Assembly (NCBI GenBank): GCA_037903355.1
Contig: JBAJFE010000026.1
Location: 2,418,001-2,482,000 of the forward strand
DNA: 64,000 bases
Reading direction: 5' to 3'
From: Trichuris trichiura
Taxonomy: Eukaryota; Nematoda; Enoplea; Trichinellida; Trichuridae
Positions 22,348-34,889 of the stretch are shown one piece after another. The notes below the pieces were generated by a model that saw only the letters and a program-made list of their open reading frames with translations, was not told the origin of the DNA and searched no databases. A program made the translations under genes and the position numbers. How positions within the stretch are numbered: the stretch's first letter is position 1; each line of letters opens with the position of its first letter.

Positions 22348-25300
22348 TTTATTTTAAAAATCTGCTTGTATATTGTTATTAATTTTCGGAAATATGAAAT
22401 GGTTCCATAAGTCGCGTTGCTCACCAGTCGCTTCTTTTCGCTAGATATGATGAACGGTAAAACATACTGTACCTTGCAGGGAAGAAGAAGCAGTGAAGCT
22501 AGATGGGCTAAACGTTTCCGAGATGAAGGAACTCCGAAAAAAAGCAGAACATCATTCTTTCCAAGCTGAAGTCACCCGTATGATGAAGTTGATCATCAAC
22601 AGCCTATATAGGAACAAGGAGGTGTGTACTACCTTTCTAACAGTGACATCAAAGACGTATTTGATTACAAGATTTAAGTCATTTGATGTCTAAAATTTGC
22701 AGTTGAAGCAGAATAAGAAAATTTTAACTGCCTATGAACAAATTGAGGTGAACGCTGCGTGCGAAAGAAACATTAGGAAAATGTCAAGTTGTAAAGAGCT
22801 TGTAACGCAAGGTGATTTTGATTTATTATTTGCTTATGCGATTGCTTTCCTTTCTTCACGTATTGATTCCTTAAATTCAGTTTTACTGTTAATAGCAATA
22901 AGCAGTTTCAAAAATATGTATCTATAATCGCCGCTGCCTTGCTAAAATACTGTAATTTTGTACAGTTGCTGTCCTTGTAGTTCAAACTCGGCTAGAACGC
23001 TTTTTAATAACTGTCTCGCTATAATTTTTCACTAAAGTGTTTGAAACGGTTGTCTGTTTATTATTCTGACTATTGCTCTATAGTTTTTGTCTGATTTCGT
23101 TGTTCCGAAAACGACTGCTCTCTGTTTGCATGCCCAAGAATATTTGAAGGCTTTCGTAAAGTCCTTAAATTTCCCTATTCGCATGAGGTCATTGACACTC
23201 TTCAATGAAGAATTCATAAACCATACCACTGCTCATATCTTCAAAATCGTAAAGATTATCCGTCTGTTGTTTTTATACGTCGCCAGAATTTTCTATGCTT
23301 TTCCGCAGATAAAATTGGCTCACATGAGAGATGTTGGCTAGTTGAGAAATGGCGTATGGTAGAATTAGTTTCATATGAACAGATGTTAGGCGTGGACTGA
23401 TTAATAGCTGAGAAAATATTGTGTTGTTTTCAAGCATTAAACATTGATTTATATGTTTTAGATCTTTTTGCGTGAATTGATTTCAAATTCATCCGACGCC
23501 CTTGACAAGATTCGTTTACTTTCCTTGACTGACCCGTCAGTGTTGGAAAGTAAACCAGAACTTTCCGTCAAAATAAAGGCAAGTAGTTTCCTTTTGCATG
23601 GCTCAGTGAAAATAGTGTTCCACAGGCTGACAAAGAAAACCATATTTTGCACGTAATAGACACTGGAATTGGAATGACTAAAAATGAATTAGTATCTAAC
23701 TTGGGTACTATAGCCAAATCTGGAACGTCAGATTTTGTCACGAAATTTATGGAAGCCACTCCAGCCGAACAGCAAGACCTAATTGGTCAGTTTGGTGTAG
23801 GATTTTACTCTGGTTTTTTGGTAGCCGATCGGATTGTTGGTAAGGTTTTGCGCTTTAATAACCTACGTAATGCAACGCTTGCTGCTTTTATCCAAGTTAC
23901 GTCCAAGCACAATGACGATGTGCAACACATATGGGAATCTGACGCCGGCTCTTTCAGTGTTGTAAAGGATCCGAGAAGTGATAATCAACTTGGACGCGGT
24001 ACCATCGTCTCGTAAGAACTATCGTTCCCCAAAGAGATGAATAGTAATGCTAACTCTTCTGTCTTGCTAGGCTTCATATGAAGGAAGAGTCACGCTATTT
24101 TCTGGAATTGGACACCTTGGAAGAGTTGGTGAAAAAGTACAGCCAGTTTATTAATTTCAACATATTCCTTTGGAAAAGCAAGGTAAAGAAAGATAAAATT
24201 GCTTTCTCTTTGAAAATGACAACTAAACTGTCCCTTGATGGATGGTGTTCTGTCGTTAAGCTGCAATTGCTTGAACGGGCTGAAATCTTATTAACGCGTT
24301 GAGTGAAACGCTGTCTAGAGGGATATGCTTATAGGTAAAGCTTTTATGCCCTTAGGTTGTCGAAGTGGAAGAGCCTGAAGAAGCAGAAAAGAAAGAAGAA
24401 ATAGGTGATGAAGAAGAAGGCAAAGTCGAGGACGTCAAAGAAGAAAAACAGAAAACAAAGAAAACTAAAAAGACAGTTTGGGATTGGGAATTGATCAACG
24501 ACACTAAACCGATTTGGCTGCGAAAGTATATAGATTGTTAATACGTAGAGTCTCTAACACATATATTCTACGCTTTTAGACGTGACCAGATTGACGAGAA
24601 TGAGTATGTCGAATTCTACAAATCGCTGACGAGAAGCTCCGAGGCTCCTTTAGCGTACACTCATTTCACAGCAGAAGGGGAAGTCAGTTTCAAGTCGATT
24701 TTGTTTATCCCTGACAAAGCACCTTCCGACCTGTATCGAGACTACAGTCGAAAGACGCAAAACATTAAATTATACGTCAGACGAGTGTTCATCAGTGACG
24801 ACTTTGAAGATTTCATGCCAAAGTATCTGTCCTTTGTCAAAGGCATCGTTGATTCGGATGACCTGCCCTTAAACGTCAGTCGTGAGACGTTGCAGCAAAA
24901 CAAGTTAATTAAAGTGATCAAAAAAAAGTTAGTGCGGAAGCTGTTGGATCTTCTGAAAAAGCTTCCGGCCGATAAATTTGAACGATTTTGGAAAGAATAT
25001 GGCAACGCGCTTAAAATGGGCGTTTTTGAAGACCCCACTAATCGTACTCGTCTTTCTAAGCTGATCCGATTCCAGTCGTCTCATCATCCTTCCAATTTGA
25101 CTTCGTTGGGTGAATATGTTGAACGAATGAGCGAAAGGCAGAAAGTGATCTATTATTTAGCTGGCACTAGTCGTGAAGAAGTAATTTTCTCTGTTTCGTT
25201 TGTTTACCATATGCAAAGAAAACTTTTTACCAATAGGTCGAGTCGAGTCCATTTGTCGAGCGTCTCTTGAAGAAAGGAATAGAAGTGTTGTTCTTGGTTG

Positions 25301-26198
25301 ACCCGGTGGACGAATATTGCATGAATTCTTTACCTGAGTTCGATGGAAAGAAATTCCAGAATGTTGCTAAAGAGGGTTTAAATTTGGAAGTGGGAGAGAA
25401 AGGAAAAGAGCGTCAAGAAAAGTTAGAAAAAGACTTTTCCGATTTGATTCTCTGGCTGAAAGATAGTGCCTTGAAAGACAAAGTAAGAAAGCTTAGCTTT
25501 TCCTCTTAACATCCTTCACGCCCTGTTCGTTCAAGATTGAAAAGGCCGTCATCTCTCAACGTTTGACCAAGTCTCCGTGCGCATTAGTTGCTAGTGCGTG
25601 GGGATGGTCAGGAAATATGGAGCGACTTATGCGTAGTCAGGCGTATTCCAAATCTCATGATCCCACTCATGAATACTACCTGAAGGAGAAAAAAGTTCTT
25701 GAAATTAATCCCTATCATCCTGTCATCAAAGAGTTGAAGCAACGAGTCGACTCTGATAAAGAGGACAAACTCGCCTTAAGCACGGCACGGCTGCTGTTGG
25801 ACGCTGCGACACTTCGTTCTGGTTACTTACTTCGTGACTCTGCTGATTTTGCTGACCGCATTGATGTGATGCTCAAATCCGCCTTGAATCTCAATCCGGA
25901 TGAGAGGGTAACCTGTACTGATGTGTAGTGTAGCTTAATTTATCACGGCTATTGAACAGGCGGAGGAATTCGAAGAGGAAAGAGAAGAAGACCTGCCCCC
26001 CATTCCAAAGGAAGAACCAATAGATTTAGACACTTACGTACCACATTTCATGAAAGACGTGAGTACACTTTCCTTTAAATGACTGAACTTATTCTTATGC
26101 TGTTACAGAAAGAAAAAGGAGAGAAGGAAGAAAAAGAGAAGAAGGAAGAAAAAGAGGAGAAGAAGGAAGAAAAACAGGAAGAGCATTCGGAGCTTTGA
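20153..26198 (+). CDS. hsp90b1: Endoplasmin (GRP94/HSP90B1), ER HSP90 chaperone
   Basis: ATP-dependent chaperone of the ER lumen. Twelve exons: 20153-20331, 22480-22621, 23462-23578, 23626-23839, 23897-24011, 24071-24182, 24356-24525, 24580-25180, 25237-25482, 25536-25907, 25960-26058 and 26109-26198, giving 818 aa. A signal peptide (about 1-33) is followed by the HSP90 N-domain ([47 protein letters not shown]), an acidic linker, and middle and C-terminal domains ([37 protein letters not shown]). The acidic tail ends HSEL, a variant of the KDEL/HDEL retrieval signal. Intron 3 (23579-23625) is GC-AG (gcaagt). Intron 1 is 2.1 kb and holds two inverted repeats; intron 2 is 840 bp with no recognisable content. 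A second ATG directly follows the first. Confidence 0.97.
20689..21007. repeat. Fold-back (hairpin) repeat in GRP94 intron 1
   Basis: Terminal inverted repeats of about 27 bp (TTTATTACGGATATCCCGT at the left end, its complement at the right) close an imperfect hairpin. The inner arms carry the core GGAGCTTTCGG...CCGTCTTAAGCGC shared with other repeats in this window. It has no credible coding capacity. Confidence 0.85.
21421..22228. repeat. Long near-perfect inverted repeat, two 333-bp arms
   Basis: Left arm 21421-21753 and right arm 21896-22228 are reverse complements with about one mismatch, separated by a 142-bp loop. Mirror-image open frames with identical translations in the two arms follow from this symmetry. 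It sits within GRP94 intron 1, so the pre-mRNA would carry a duplex of about 330 bp. No terminal repeats, duplicated flank or transposase were seen. Confidence 0.93.
22299..22345. repeat. AT dinucleotide microsatellite
   Basis: An almost pure run of about 23 AT units in GRP94 intron 1, about 135 bp before exon 2. Confidence 0.95.
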
Positions 26199-26521
26199 AG
26201 TATATTGGCCTTATTGGTTTTGTTGTGTTTGACTGCCTTTAACGTCTTGTTGAGTCGGTATACGATTTGTTATAATAGACCTGAAGAGTACTGATTGTAC
26301 GTTTATGTTACCATGGATAGGTTTTCTGTTAACAGAACAGCAAACGTGTTGCTGTTTCGGGGAGATGGCAGTTAAGTCAGATACAAAGAATGACACGAAC
26401 TAAATTTAATTTCGTAAAGTAACACTGCTTGCATAACGCAACTTTGGCGTAGGTTATTTCTTCTAAAGCGAAATGTAATCACGCCTGCCTAGAGTAGCAA
26501 AACGTCTTAGCTATGCGTGTG

Positions 26522-27778
26522 TCAATCTTTCTCTAGCTCTATTACATCGATTACTTCAGTTATGGCTTTCGTTAGTTCGCTCGTCGATGTTGCCAATATT
26601 CGCCGTCCCATAACGTCAACCGGTTTGCCTAAACATAAAGATTCTAAAATTCAAATAGTGACTAATAATAGCGATACCTGTTGCATCAGAGACTTGTCCA
26701 CCAGCTTCTTGTACTATCAGCAAACCTGCAGCTATATCCCAGCAATGTAGCCCAAATTCTAGATACGCGTCTGCACACCCCAACGCCACGTAACATAAAT
26801 TCAGTGCTGCACTACCGAAGGAACGATGTCTAGAAGCCATTTCAAATGAGGTCGGGACGAGTTTTAGTCTTCATTACCCTCTTATGCCTTTTTCAACGAT
26901 ACGCTTGTTGTTATTCAAGTAAACGTCCAGTGCATTTGGGGCACAAAAGCGATTCTGCACTCCAAATGTCAGCAACAAAAGCGCTTTGTTGAGCTCTAAA
27001 TAAAAATAGTGTAATTGGAATAATTGAAGGGAGCGAAGGTGACCTTTTGTTTTGGAAACCTGGATTGGAAAGCCATTTCGAAACGCGCCATGACCTTTAC
27101 GGGCTGTGAACAATTCTTCCAACACTGGATTGTAGATTACTCCGATCGCAGGAGCTTTGTTGACGTAAAGCGCAATCGATACACAGACAAATGGCACTCT
27201 GCAAACGGAAAAGTTGTCGCTTAAAAGATCGGTATCACTTAGCATACTTGTGTACGAAATTTGTTGTCCCATCAATTGGATCGATTATCCAAGTAGGAGC
27301 ATCAGTTAAAGCGCCTTTCTCCCCGAGTGCAGTGGATTCTTCGCCAATGAACCTTCAAAAAAATAAAAGGTAGCGGAAAATCGATTAAGATAGTGTAGTT
27401 TAACTTCAAGCTATCATTCCAGCAAGTCAGTCTACATCAGCTACAACGCAGTACGTGCATCTATTACGAAAACATAGGCGCCTTGCGGTTATGAGCAGCA
27501 GTTTGAAATTTTTATCAAGATTCCGCATACTTATGAGTTGGAAATTTAGCGCGCAGGCCTTCTACCAACACTTGCTCCACTTTGCGGTCCACATCAGTGA
27601 CAAGGTCTACGTCACTGGCCTTTGTCATTACGTTTGGCATCCTTGTACACCGAAATGAATCGCGAATTAACTACAACCCAATTCTTTATTTACGTGAAGT
27701 AAAATATTTGCCAAAAGTACTAACATTTCCTCCTTCCTGCACCAACTGCAATACAACTTTGTACGCTTCATCCTCCAT
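26522..27778 (-). CDS. impa1: Inositol monophosphatase
   Basis: Mg2+-dependent, lithium-sensitive phosphatase that releases free myo-inositol from inositol monophosphates. Seven exons: 27778-27725, 27670-27531, 27352-27248, 27198-27044, 26995-26878, 26829-26678 and 26628-26522. They give 276 aa with continuous phase, the normal family length. Metal-site motifs are FIGEES (Glu near 70), [12 protein letters not shown] (Asp 89 and 92) and [17 protein letters not shown]. Most introns are 48-54 bp, including one of 49 bp. A two-residue insertion appears at [16 protein letters not shown], where most homologues read GIRSxGSAA. The gene converges with GRP94, whose stop codon is 323 bp away; that short spacer contains no gene. 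Confidence 0.95.
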
Positions 27779-30700
27779 GGTGCATTGACGTTTTCCAGGA
27801 AACCGATCTTAGCTCTTTCGAAAGTCGCAAACCTAAAACACGGAAGATACATATTTAAAAGCATTAGCGCAGTTTGAAAATCGCAAGCATTTTGAAATGC
27901 TCAACAGCGAACTGCGCTGCCTTCCTAGAGATGCATTGCTGCATTTCATTTATCATCATCCTGCAATTTGAAAACGATAGAAACGTCTGACTCGCAGCCT
28001 GACCGGCTAGTCCCTACAAACGAGACGTATACAACAAGTAGTGCTTAAAGAAACCAATAAACACACTGTCTAGTATTAAGAAGTAACTGCTACCACAAAG
28101 TCTTAGCAGAATGGACAGACTGACTTGCGAAATGAAGCAAGCAGTAGGATTGCTAGAAAACATTTGGCTCAATTCAAACTACAGTGTTCCACAAAGGTAA
28201 TATGAAAACAAGTGGAATTATCCTGCCTAAAAATGGCATAAAATCCACCGCTTACAGCGTAGCGGGATAAAAAAGCAAAAGTCGGATAAATAAGAAAAAG
28301 TAAAATGAAAAAATTGAACGTATATTAAAATACTGTAAGACCTTTGAAAAATTCAGAGAATTGTCAAGCATCAAAACTCTAAGCAATGTTACTTGCTAAT
28401 AAAAGCACGCCTAAGTGATTTTCAGGCTTAACCGTGACAGTAGCGAGAAAAACAGTAAATTGCCTACCAGAGATAGTTAAGCTGTATAGTTGTGCTTTTC
28501 CGTCGTAGGTACTTCCCAAGACAAGCGCCAATGGATAGTAAACCCGAAAGTGAGGCTTTTCGTTTAATTTTCCTACCTCTTTCTTCTGCTTACATTTTGT
28601 TAACAGACTTTATTACCTGTTCCTTATTCGTCCAGGTTTTATTGGATGAAATTGCATTTTATTTCTTTGCTTTTGTTGTACGTTCAACGCTAAGATGGGT
28701 AAAAACGGAAAGTATTTGCATTTGCCATGTTCTGGCCTTGGCCATTCTTCCATAAGTGCAGTCTCCTACGCCTGTGCGTGTCGCAAACTGATGCAAGAGA
28801 AGCTCATTGAAAAATCATTATTCAGTGAATTGCTTTAAAACTTTCCTTGCCTTTGTAAACTTTTTTAGTTGCAAATATTTAAGAGCCGAAGTACTACTTT
28901 AAGGCTAAAAGCATTAGTTAATTCGCAAAGTGCATCTGCTTTCATCTCATGTATTTTCGGTGAGAAGCAGTATTTTGACGGTTTAATTTCCTGTAACGGG
29001 CGTTTTTTATAATGCCTTAAGGATGAAAATCATTCTTTTTCCAAATCGGTCAGGGTTTTCCGAACCCACCTCGCCGCTCTTCAGCTGCACACGCTATAGA
29101 AGCGAATGAAAAACTGTGGCATTGCCAATTAGGTCAAAAACTGATCGACAACTTAAGTAAATAGAAAAAAAACCTTGGAAGAAAGGTCAACTGCGGATTG
29201 TGAGCTTGAGCAAACATTGGGCAGGTTCTGGCATGGGCCTTCTATGAGCTTAAAGCAAGTTCCATTTTGCCTTCGACGTTTTCTCCCTCTTCCATTTTTT
29301 TCTTTTATTTTTCATTCGTCGCCTTCACATTGCAAAGCATGACATCGTTCTTGTAAGCTCTCGCGATGTGAAAATAAAGACCAGTTTTTGCCCGTAAAGC
29401 ATAGTGAAGTATGAAACAGTTTAATTTTAATCGGATAGTTTCCCCTATAGGTCATGCAACTGAACTTTAAAGATCGCGTTCTTGTCGATTAGTAAAGAAA
29501 TGGGCAAAAGTAATGCCCACCGACCAAGGAAAGATATTAGTTTATCCTATTTTTCAGGCTATGTTAATAGTTCAGCTTAAGCCGGAAATGAATAACAAAG
29601 TACTTACTGTACTTGTAATCTTTCCAACCGTAGGGAGACGGAGAGAGAGAAGTCTCACTTTTAAGCGCCGCTTCGTCCTGATTTCGTTATGCAGTGTTGA
29701 CGTCAGGATGTTTGTTAATTAGCCTTTGAAGCAAACGTAAACCAACTCTACGCCAACCGAATCGCAACGAAGTTGACCGGTTAACAATTGTTCAATAAAT
29801 TTGTCTGTTTCACTTATTGGCCAATGAGCAAGCGATTATTCATACTGCCTTACTGTGCTGTCCAGTTCAATTGTTCCGTTCCTTCGTAAATCTTTTTCCG
29901 TTAATTTGACCACCAATGCAGTGAGCATAGTAGTCCAGATGTTATTTACGCAGAGACTCGTTCGGAAAGCTCAGGCTGCCAACTGGAGCGGTAAGACGGA
30001 GCAGTATAAAAGTGTTTCAAATATACGAAGGCGCATTTTCTGACTGAACTTTATTTCTCACTTCTATTAAGAAAGGGACTTGATTTTCGTAGTAACTTTC
30101 ATTGCCTTTTGTTAATTAAGGTGACAACTTTGTTCTTGTAATTATGCAATACGGAATTTTTGGAGCAAAAGGTGAACCTTTGTTGCGTGTAAATGTCTGC
30201 AATTACCTGTCAATGACCTGGAACGAATTTTTTGCGGAAGAGTGTTGCATGGGGCCTTTTAATTTGTACAGAAATTATCCAGGCGTGAAGTCGTTTGGGT
30301 ATGCGACCTGCTCATTAGCGACTTGGCTAGAGAAGAACACTTGCGCGTTCGCATTAAACTTCCCTAAAAGTATTAATCTTTTGTGCTGTTCGGAAAAGGC
30401 ACATGTAAATAGTCTCACGTGTACTTTCTAGTGAGGCCGGCGATGTAAAGGGTTTTTTTTCCGAAGCTACGTATGTGTCAGGTTCAACTAAAGAATACCC
30501 TTCAGGAATGACGAAGTGACCTTTCCGTCAGTTTTCATAAAACGTAGTAGCTGCGTTCCTAGTACACCTTGTCTTTTACGAATTTGCATTCTACGCGCAG
30601 ACTATTGGAAGAACGGGTCCAGGGTAGAGCGCATGTAAAAGTTTCGCTCGAGGAAGATGTTAAATAGTATTGATTGAGAAATGCTGCTCAACAAAAAGCA

Positions 30701-31050
30701 TTTAGTTAATGCATAAACGGCAAAAGGTGGGACATCTTATTTTGATGTAACTGGAATTTCACTGCACTCTTAATGTACATATTACAACCGTTATGCTTAG
30801 CAATTGATAGGCGTACCAACGCTAACCAGGCGGAGCCTTCCACCTAAACAATTCTATGTGGACTGACGATGATGTGAAGTAGAGTTTAGCTTGAAGGCTC
30901 AAGGAAGAACGTGTTAAAATGTTGGCATATAAACTAATAACTGATGAAAGAAGGCTAAGTAAAGTGCAACTTAAGTTGATGGAGATGGGCACAGGTTGCG
31001 AGTAATAAATGGAAAGACAGTAAATAAGCATACTGTTATAGCAAAAGGAA
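27779..31050. other. Intergenic region without a recognisable gene
   Basis: About 3.3 kb. Short frames occur (for example 28492-28755 with hydrophobic stretches), but none has a domain, a believable start or splice partners. It probably includes the inositol monophosphatase promoter at its left end. Confidence 0.45.
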
Positions 31051-31304
31051 AAGGAACATAAAATGCCGCCGTCGCGGAAGGTCGGTTGGAAGCTCGCTGC
31101 GCCGTCTCACTGAGTAGGCGAGACCGAAACCTGACGGCTCAAGATAGAGCTGACGGCAGTAGGTCTCTGCCAAAGTTGGTCGGATGGGGCGACTTGCAAT
31201 TATAAAGGCCGACCCGACTGGCGGTACAATTTACGCTGATGACGGGTCCAGCGAAGACCCGAAAGCTTCGTAAAACGTTTTTTGGAATAAAGGAACATAA
31301 AATG
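31051..31304 (-). mobile_element. SINE-like insertion with 15-bp target duplication
   Basis: The 15-bp sequence AAGGAACATAAAATG occurs at 31051-31065 and again at 31290-31304. Between them lies a GC-richer, non-coding insert of 224 bp. Read on the minus strand it contains CGAAGCTTTCGGGTC and CCCGTCATCAGCG, and it aligns over most of its length with 46860-47090 on the plus strand. A long target duplication and no terminal inverted repeats suggest retroposition. No clear tRNA-type A or B box was identified. Confidence 0.65.
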
Positions 31305-34300
31305 ACTCAAAATAGAATATCTTCAACTTAAAGTTTTCTGTTTACGTATTCGTGCAACAATCATGCTCAGATTTAAATTATAAATTTAGAAAATGTTATT
31401 TTATCGTGTTCCTGTCTCCCTCTTCCTTTTTACTATTTTTCCCTTTTGAGTCACTTGAATTGTGTCTTACGTTCTCTTTCTCTTTTACCAGCTATTAATT
31501 TACATTTCTAACTTTTGAAAATTACTTTCTTCCTGAAATGTTCCGTCTTGAATATCCAGTCCATGCCACCCTTAATCCGCTTAGCGGCGTTGACATGGAC
31601 AGCAGCTCCCGGTCAGCGTTAGAAATGGTAAGCACAACGGACAGTTGTAACCCGCACATTTGTTTATAACAGACGTACGTACACCGTTACACAGTTTTAA
31701 GGTGTAGTCATGATCTCAATGTTTTTGTTTCTCTGTCTTTCATTTCAAACGAGTTGTTATCGTAGTAGATATGGATTTTGCTGTGCTCATAGATTTCCAT
31801 TTTCAGCTTAGAATAGTGGTTTATGTGCACTTTTGCGAAGCAGAGACTCTTTGAGTTATAATGGAGCTCCTGCGCAGCTCTGTGTGTCATGGACGGCAAC
31901 CTGGCCCACTTCTCTGTCGCGCATTTCCCATTCCTTCTGCGCGGCCAGAAAATCCCGCGTTCCCTGTTCGCATTCCCTGAATCTCACCTTCTCCTCCAAT
32001 CGTTTCCTTTGTGTCCACGTCCTCTGAAACCTTTTGGCATCTCCGGGCGGCTAGTAACCGTCCTGTTTAAAATCACTGGGTTAAGATCGTTTTTCTTTAG
32101 GAAGAAATTCTTGAGTTGCTTTCCCCTTTGAGAAGCGAGAGTAGGCATGTTTTGGCAGCAAAAACGTGTTATTTCAATGAAAGAACTCTTGTCGGCCGAA
32201 AGCTTGAACACTGTACACCCAAATGGGAAAGGTGGTTTTCATTTCTTCTTTAGCATTGGTCTCATTTGGCACGAAGGGCCAATAACAACTGCACTGAAGG
32301 TCATGTGTTCGACCGAAAAAACGGTGTAGTTTAATTGTGCATAGCGCTGCATACTCCTCGCATGTAGAAAAGGCTGAACGTTTGGACCTATTCATCACCT
32401 GACCCAACCGTATCTTGACTATTCTCACGATGACCTGTTTGTCATTCGATAGCATCGACAAAAAAGTAATGTCCGTTTGGCGTAAGCTTTGCAAGAATAG
32501 TAGTTGCACCTTTGGGTGTTTAGGATTAAGGATGCCATATACCAATGACCCAAAGCTCACGCGACGTGGTGCCTGTTTGTAGCTGCATAACATGTAAAGA
32601 TTTTCAAAAACGACTGATTAAAACAGCACTGACAGACTAGGCAGTGTCGAAGCCGATGGAGGGCAGTAGTGTCTCATTGCATAACGTAAATAACACGTTG
32701 GCAGTGACTCATGAATTATATGATAAGAGATTAGTCAAAAGCGATCTTTGCAAATAGAGAGTCACCAGTTAGAAGCTTTTCAGTGCCATAAAGAAGACAA
32801 TTGTATTACATGTATCGACCGTGAGAGCTAGCGGAGACGCTCACACTGTTGCTTAACTGCTTGCTTTAATTCTCCGAAGTTTTTCGACATTGCAGGCGTA
32901 GTAAACAATTCAATGAAGGCAGTTTAAGATGTGTAGCAGACTCATACCGTTTCATCAGTGCATATAAGACAAACTTTTGATCTGTTGTATTCCGAGGTTT
33001 TGTGGTCTGACTTCTAGCCAGTTTACCCGGCTTTTTATGCGTTTCTTGCATATACTGGTGATCTACTGGACAGTTGCAGTTCGGTCACGTTGGTAGCAAT
33101 GAACAAGATCAAATAATGGAATAAATATCGAAAGTGAAACAGGCTTAAAATTTTTTTTCATATTATTCCGTATTCACAATTAATTACAGTTGTGCTCAAC
33201 TTTTTGAATTATTCATAGCAAAGTAATCAGCCAATGTTAAAAAAGCGTTATTGCGTAATATGACTGGCTTAGAACAACAGCAGTATTTTTTGTTACTTTA
33301 CGAATGAACGTTTATTTTGTGTCGCAACAGCTGTTGCTTTATTCTTCTGTAGTTATCGGTGCGCGTTTTTCTTCGTAGGTCATGAGACAAAATCTAAACT
33401 TTAAAATTCAAATATAAGGAACGTTTAAAGTTTCTTACATGATAATCGACTAAAACGGTAAGTTTTTACGGTAGAAAGTAGGCGTAGCGTTCAGAAGTGA
33501 TCGTCAGTTTCCCAATTTCGTACTAAAGTTTACTCGCCAACATAGTAAGTTGTCTATGACTATAGTGTTGTGTCAACGTGTCACTGTTCCCCCTTACTGC
33601 ACTGTAGCTTAATTATGACAGATATGTTTTTAATAGGTGGAAAGCTCATGAGAAAAGATTAGCCGTTTTAAGAAACGGCTTTAGCTTGTGAGAGGATGTT
33701 TCCACCGCGCGGAATGGTAGTAATATAATGTTTACTAGGAGATTTTCTTTATTTTGTCATAAATTTTGCCAAAAACAATTGAAAAAATGAAAAGACAATG
33801 TAACGTTTAACAGAAGTATCACAGGCTTTGTTTTGCATATACTGCATGATTATCAAAGGCATTGATTTGCAGCTTTCTATCTATCTATTATTATTATTAT
33901 TTCCAACGTAATTCGTTCAGCTTTGTTTGGAAATTTCATGCGAGTGCTGATTGTTGCGCAAAGTTTCTATCCGAGAATCATTTTTCTTCTGAAATATGAT
34001 TCATCATTTTGATTCGTTCTGTATTTGGTTTCTTCAGTGAATAAAGAATTGGTGAAGTTGGAGAATTACTCAACCATTATTTTAAAAATCGACGCATTAG
34101 AAACGGCCAGTCGCTGCGTCAGGAAGCTAGTTTTGTTTTTTACACTGCACGTAGTAGCAGCGCACCCGTTGCTTCAAACGATCGATAATTCGCCGTTCTG
34201 CTCCTGAGCAGCATTTCCTGGTGCGCAGAGTTTGCGTCTATGGAGCACTATTCACTTTAAACATTAAAACAAGCAAGCGCTAGTCCCTAGTTTTGGCTTA

Positions 34301-34889
34301 GTGTTATATGAGGAAGTTTGATGGTATGCGTACCTACTTGAAGTAATGGGTTGATGTTTCATTGCATTGGAACAGACTAATCCAACACTTTTCTGAACTT
34401 GTTTCTGCTCTCAATATTTTTCAAGAAGAAGTAAAACTCCTTAAAGGAGCAAAATATGTTTTGACCATTCGACATTCCAACCATTTGAAACGTGCAAATA
34501 CGGCTTGCCGGCTCTCAAATTCTTCCACTGGTGCGTCCATGTTGTCATGTCGTTGTTCTAAATGTGTTTGATTTGTAAGTAAGTGTAATTTTAAGTTGGC
34601 GAGTTGGAAGTAAAAGCACTTTCTATTTTCTTTGTTTCTTGCTTTGTCTTTTTCAAAAATATATGTAATACAGTGTACATTAGTTCAGGGTACCTGTTAG
34701 CGGTCGAATATTTTTTTACACATGACCTCTGCCTGTATGGTTTACATTACGTATTCCTCGTTCACATGATTTCTGCACTTCTGCGTTTTGGTTCTGCTGA
34801 GTTTTATTAGGTTGTTACAAAAGTCTTTTACCTGTTTTTACTGATTTTATTTGTTCAGTGAGCCAGTTTGCAGCAATACTGTTTATTCA
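31305..34889. other. Intergenic region, mostly unrecognised
   Basis: About 3.6 kb. Apart from the candidate coding fragment at 31856-32050 I see nothing I can name. A 139-codon minus-strand frame at 32174-32593 has no recognisable domain. Confidence 0.4.
31856..32050 (-). pseudogene. Possible coding fragment, charged helical protein
   Basis: A GC-richer island whose minus-strand frame reads about 64 residues, including RLEEKVRFRECEQG and AAQKEWEMRDREVG, a strongly charged helical pattern. It has no ATG and no clear splice partners and ends in TAA. It could be an orphan exon or a decayed element fragment. I do not recognise the family. Confidence 0.25.

Noticed and set aside
24742..25038. Minus-strand frame inside GRP94
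   Set aside because: Antisense shadow of a conserved HSP90 exon.
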